Assembly (NCBI GenBank): GCA_037446165.1
Contig: JBBIJC010000103.1
Coordinates: 1-8,803, forward strand
Reading direction: 5' to 3'
Length of the DNA: 8,803 nt
Source: Parasulfuritortus sp037446165
GTDB taxonomy: Bacteria; Pseudomonadota; Gammaproteobacteria; Burkholderiales; Thiobacillaceae
The translations under genes and the position numbers were made by a program. The notes below the pieces were generated by a model that was not told where the DNA came from, ran no database searches, and worked only from the letters and a program-made list of their open reading frames with translations. Shown piece after piece: positions 5,958 to 8,803 of this stretch (the first letter of the stretch is position 1; every line of letters begins with the position of its first letter).

Positions 5958-8095
5958 CCGAACTGGAAACCTGGTACACCCGCAACGATGCCTACCTGAG
6001 CGCTGCGCTGGCCTGGCTCCGGCTTCGCCTTGATCTCCAGATCCAGCGGCTGACAGCCAAGTCCACTCCGGCAGCGGGGCAGTCGATCGAGTCTGGAGGT
6101 CAGGTACCGAGCGAGCCACCGGCTCTGCGCTGGGGTTTTTTCAAACGCACCGTCAGCGATACGGCCACGGACATCAAGGACAAGCCGCTTTTGCCACCGC
6201 CCAGCGAGGCCGCCACTAACGAGGCACGACTGAAGGAGGCCAGTGCATCGCTGGCCGCCGCGAGCGAAGGCGAGCCGCCACCAGCGCTGCTGATCCTGTC
6301 GCAGCGGCTCGGGTTGTCCGATTTCGAGCGCGACATCCTGCTCCTGTGTCTGGGGATGGAGCTCGATACCCGGATCACAGCGCTGTGCGCCCGTGCCCAG
6401 GACGATGCAAATCGTCCGTATCCGACCTTCGCCCTGGCCATGGTGCTGTTCGACGCCCCGGCCTGGGAAGCGCTTTCACCGGAACGGCCACTGCGCTACT
6501 GGCGGCTGTTGGAAATCAGCCAGCCGGGCGCCCAGCCACTGACCACCAGCGCGCTACGGGCCGACGAGCGGATCGTCAACTACGCCAAGGGCCTCAACTA
6601 CATCGACGACAGGCTCGCGCCCATGCTTTCGCCATTGCCTCAAGTGCTGGCCGATACGCTGCCTTTGTCGCAGCAGGCGGTGGTCAAATCCGTGGTCGGT
6701 ATCCTGTCCACCCCCCGCAACCCCGGCCCCGTCATCCTGCTTGGCCGTGATCGCGAGAGCAAACGCCGGGTAGCCGCGGCCATTGGCGTAGCCCTCGGCC
6801 TGCATTTCTATCGCCTGCCGGCCGATATGCTGCCCACCCATGTCGGCGAGCTGGAAAACCTGGCCCGGCTGTGGCAGCGCGACAGCCTGTTGTCGCCACT
6901 GGCACTCTATATCGATGCCTACGACACGGAGAAGGGCAATGGTGGTGATGCTATCCAGGGTCGGCTTGCCCGGTTTTCTGTGCGCACCGGCGGCCTTGTT
7001 TTCGTCGATTCGCGTGAAGGTACGGCTTCGTGGTTGGACGGCGCATTCTCGGTTCAGGTGGATCGGCCCACGCCTTCCGAACAAAGAAGCTTGTGGCAAA
7101 CGGCATTGGGCGAACAGGCGCAGGAGATTCCCGACCTGCTCTCGGGCCAGTTCAACCTCAACCAGGAAGACATTGCCGCTATCGTCATCCAGGCACAGCT
7201 AACCGACGCCCCGGCACAGCTCAAGGACCGCCTGTGGCAGCAGTGTCTGCTCAAGACCCGGCCGGGCATGGACCATCTCGCTGAAAAGCTCGATGCCAAG
7301 GCCACCTGGGACGACATCGTCCTGCCGGACCAGGACATTGGACTCCTGCGCCAGGTTGCCGCGCAGGTGCAGGTCCGAACCCGCGTCTACGACGACTGGG
7401 GCTTTCGGGCGCGCATGAACCGCGGCCTGGGCATCAGCGCTCTGTTCGCCGGCGACAGCGGCACGGGCAAGACCATGGCGGCGGAAGTGCTCGCCAATGC
7501 GCTCGATCTCGACCTCTACCGCATCGACCTTTCCGCCGTGGTCAGCAAATACATCGGCGAAACCGAAAAAAACCTGCGCCAGGTATTCGATGCCGCCGAG
7601 AATGGCGGCGCCATCCTGTTCTTCGACGAGGCCGATGCGATCTTCGGCAAGCGCAGCGAGGTCAAGGACTCCCACGACCGCTACGCCAACATCGAGATCA
7701 ACTACCTGCTGCAACGCATGGAGGCCTACCGCGGCCTCGCCATCCTCGCCACCAACATGAAGAGCGCCCTGGATTCCGCCTTCATGCGCCGCCTGCGCTT
7801 CATCGTCAACTTCCCATTCCCGGGGGTGGCCGAGCGCAAACGCATGTGGGAACGCGTTTTCCCGTCCGAAACCAGGACGGAACAACTGGACCACGACCGC
7901 CTGGCCCGATTCAATCTGACCGGCGGCAGCATTCACAACATCGCCCTCGGCGCGGCCTTCCTCGCTGCGCAGAACGATAGTGCGGTCACCATGCCATTGC
8001 TCTTCGAAGCGGCACGCACTGAATTCCGCAAGCTCGATCGGCCGATCAACGAAGCCGATTTCCGCATGGTGAAGCCGGTGGGAGTGAACGCATGA
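5954..8095 (+). CDS. Tandem AAA+ ATPase of eCIS (Afp15/Pvc15-like)
   Basis: This 713-residue protein has a helical N-terminal part (about 1-200), a degenerate AAA-like domain (about 240-400) and a complete C-terminal AAA+ module (about 440-713). The active module has Walker A GDSGTGKT (500-507), Walker B ILFFDEAD (554-561), sensor-1 ATN (599-601), arginines R612/R613/R615 as arginine-finger candidates, and GGSIHN (657-662) in the sensor-2 place. In the first module the P-loop position reads GRDRESKR (264-271) and the Walker B position IDAYD (320-324) lacks the catalytic Glu, so it probably does not hydrolyse ATP. Such ATPases are a marker of eCIS and are needed for assembly of complete particles in Afp/PVC; the substrate is uncertain. 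The gene overlaps the cap gene by ATGA, with AGAGGA at 5938-5943 as the likely ribosome binding site. Confidence 0.93.
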   Translation: MTELETWYTRNDAYLSAALAWLRLRLDLQIQRLTAKSTPAAGQSIESGGQVPSEPPALRWGFFKRTVSDTATDIKDKPLLPPPSEAATNEARLKEASASLAAASEGEPPPALLILSQRLGLSDFERDILLLCLGMELDTRITALCARAQDDANRPYPTFALAMVLFDAPAWEALSPERPLRYWRLLEISQPGAQPLTTSALRADERIVNYAKGLNYIDDRLAPMLSPLPQVLADTLPLSQQAVVKSVVGILSTPRNPGPVILLGRDRESKRRVAAAIGVALGLHFYRLPADMLPTHVGELENLARLWQRDSLLSPLALYIDAYDTEKGNGGDAIQGRLARFSVRTGGLVFVDSREGTASWLDGAFSVQVDRPTPSEQRSLWQTALGEQAQEIPDLLSGQFNLNQEDIAAIVIQAQLTDAPAQLKDRLWQQCLLKTRPGMDHLAEKLDAKATWDDIVLPDQDIGLLRQVAAQVQVRTRVYDDWGFRARMNRGLGISALFAGDSGTGKTMAAEVLANALDLDLYRIDLSAVVSKYIGETEKNLRQVFDAAENGGAILFFDEADAIFGKRSEVKDSHDRYANIEINYLLQRMEAYRGLAILATNMKSALDSAFMRRLRFIVNFPFPGVAERKRMWERVFPSETRTEQLDHDRLARFNLTGGSIHNIALGAAFLAAQNDSAVTMPLLFEAARTEFRKLDRPINEADFRMVKPVGVNA

Positions 8096-8355
8096 CCATC
8101 AACCTGCACATCGAGCGGCTGGTATTGGATGGACTGCCCATCGAGCAGCGGCAAGGTCCGCAGTTGCAGGCGACTATCGAACAGGAGCTGGTACGTTTGC
8201 TGGCTGATGGCGGCACGCTTGCTCGATTAGGCGCCCGCGGAGCAGTGGCTTCGATCAATGGCGGTGCCATTCAGATAGCGCCCGGCGCGGACACCGCGGG
8301 GCTGGGCAAACAGATTGCCGCGGCCGTGCATGGCGGATTGGGAGATGGGCAATGA
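8092..8355 (+). CDS. Small conserved-looking eCIS-associated protein, function unknown
   Basis: The 87-residue product opens with a beta-strand-like stretch INLHIERLVLDGLPI, then a helix of about 20 residues (QLQATIEQELVRLLADGG), a Gly/Ala-rich middle with a short strand GGAIQIAPG, and a terminal helix GLGKQIAAAVHGGLG. It has no Cys, signal peptide or membrane segment. It overlaps the ATPase stop and the next start by ATGA at both ends and has GTGGGAG (8078-8084) 7 nt upstream, so it is very likely translated. I recall similar short proteins between the ATPase and DUF4157 genes in other eCIS clusters, but no function is known to me. An adaptor for the ATPase or for the adjacent DUF4157 protein is a guess from position. 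Confidence 0.82.
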   Translation: MTINLHIERLVLDGLPIEQRQGPQLQATIEQELVRLLADGGTLARLGARGAVASINGGAIQIAPGADTAGLGKQIAAAVHGGLGDGQ

Positions 8356-8803
8356 GCAATCTCGCCATCTCCAACCAGGCCAAGGTTGCGGTGCCATCGA
8401 GCGCAGGGCGGGATGGACTGCTGCAACGCAGGTGCGCATGTGGCACGCACACTACGGGTGGTGGTGAGTGTGCGGAATGCAGCAAGAAGAAGCTGCAGCG
8501 CAAGCTCAGCATTGGTGCGACGGATGACCCGCTGGAGTTGGAGGCGGACCGGGTTGCTGATCAGGTGATGGCCGCCCCGGCACATCCCGTCGTTAACGCC
8601 ACACCACAACGCATTCAGCGCTTCTCAGGCCATTCGAATGGGCAGATGGATACGGCACCGGCCAGCGTAGACCGTGTCCTTGCCAGTCCCGGCAGGCCGC
8701 TGGAACCGGCCTTGAGGCAGGACTTGGAGCAGCGCTTCGGGTACGACTTTGCAGGCGTGAGGGTGCATGCCGATGCGGCTGCCGAGCAATCGGCGCGGGA
8801 CGT
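8352..8803 (+). CDS. DUF4157-domain eCIS-associated protein, 3' end beyond window
   Basis: The reading frame opens with ATG at 8352 (ATGA overlap with the small gene, GGGAG at 8340-8344) and stays open to the window edge, giving 150 whole codons. Residues 28-43 carry a CxC-x9-CxxC cluster (C28, C30, C40, C43), likely zinc-binding, inside a stretch of the form LQRRCACG...GECAEC...KKKLQRK. Next comes DPLELEADRVADQVM (59-73), and then the start of a DUF4157 domain: RPLEPALRQDLEQRFGYDF followed by GVRVHADAAA (115-144). DUF4157 domains usually continue into an HExxH metallopeptidase-like motif, which would lie beyond the window. Proteins of this type are strongly linked to eCIS loci and often bear C-terminal toxin domains, so this may be cargo; no such domain is in view. 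Confidence 0.88.
   Translation, partial: MSNLAISNQAKVAVPSSAGRDGLLQRRCACGTHTTGGGECAECSKKKLQRKLSIGATDDPLELEADRVADQVMAAPAHPVVNATPQRIQRFSGHSNGQMDTAPASVDRVLASPGRPLEPALRQDLEQRFGYDFAGVRVHADAAAEQSARD

Noticed and set aside
7199..7936. 245-codon open frame on the minus strand
   Set aside because: It is antisense to the most conserved AAA+ motifs of the ATPase, so it is explained by codon bias of that gene.
1..8803. CRISPR arrays, tRNA/rRNA genes, insertion sequences, attachment sites
   Set aside because: No regular repeats, tRNA-like cloverleaf, transposase motifs or terminal inverted repeats were seen on either strand.

Overview
The window holds the 5' part of an extracellular contractile injection system (eCIS) locus. 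These are the phage-tail-like particles related to the Serratia antifeeding prophage (Afp), Photorhabdus virulence cassettes (PVC) and similar clusters. The high GC of the coding part, the tightly packed operon with ATGA stop/start overlaps and a near-perfect -24/-12 (sigma-54) promoter suggest a Gram-negative proteobacterium, probably beta or gamma. The genus cannot be fixed from this sequence.

Layout. Positions 1-533 hold no convincing gene and are less GC-rich than the rest. They contain a perfect 9-bp dyad (3-26), a degenerate copy of its core (98-113), a sigma-54-type promoter (175-191), and two short hairpins or palindromes (204-231, 283-298) in what would be a leader of about 330 nt. 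Eight same-strand genes follow: tail sheath (534-2420), inner tube protein (2431-2955, GTG start), T4-type baseplate hub assembly chaperone family protein (2992-3723), a proline-rich disordered protein with conserved-looking ends (3739-4680), a DUF4255/Pvc16-like tail terminator or cap (4677-5957), a tandem AAA+ ATPase related to Afp15/Pvc15 (5954-8095), an 87-residue small protein (8092-8355), and the start of a DUF4157 protein cut by the window end (8352-8803).

How the genes work together. Sheath and tube form the contractile trunk. The DUF4255 protein is expected to end or cap it. The AAA+ ATPase is the factor that these clusters carry and that ordinary phage tails lack. The PF12322-type protein probably helps baseplate assembly. 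The disordered protein sits between baseplate and cap genes with translational coupling to the cap gene. The DUF4157 protein is of a type very often found in eCIS loci as an associated or cargo protein. Baseplate wedges, spike, LysM protein, tape measure and fibre are not in this window and would be expected downstream.

The most useful new leads are the putative RpoN promoter with upstream dyads driving the whole operon, and the disordered protein with short motifs at both ends.
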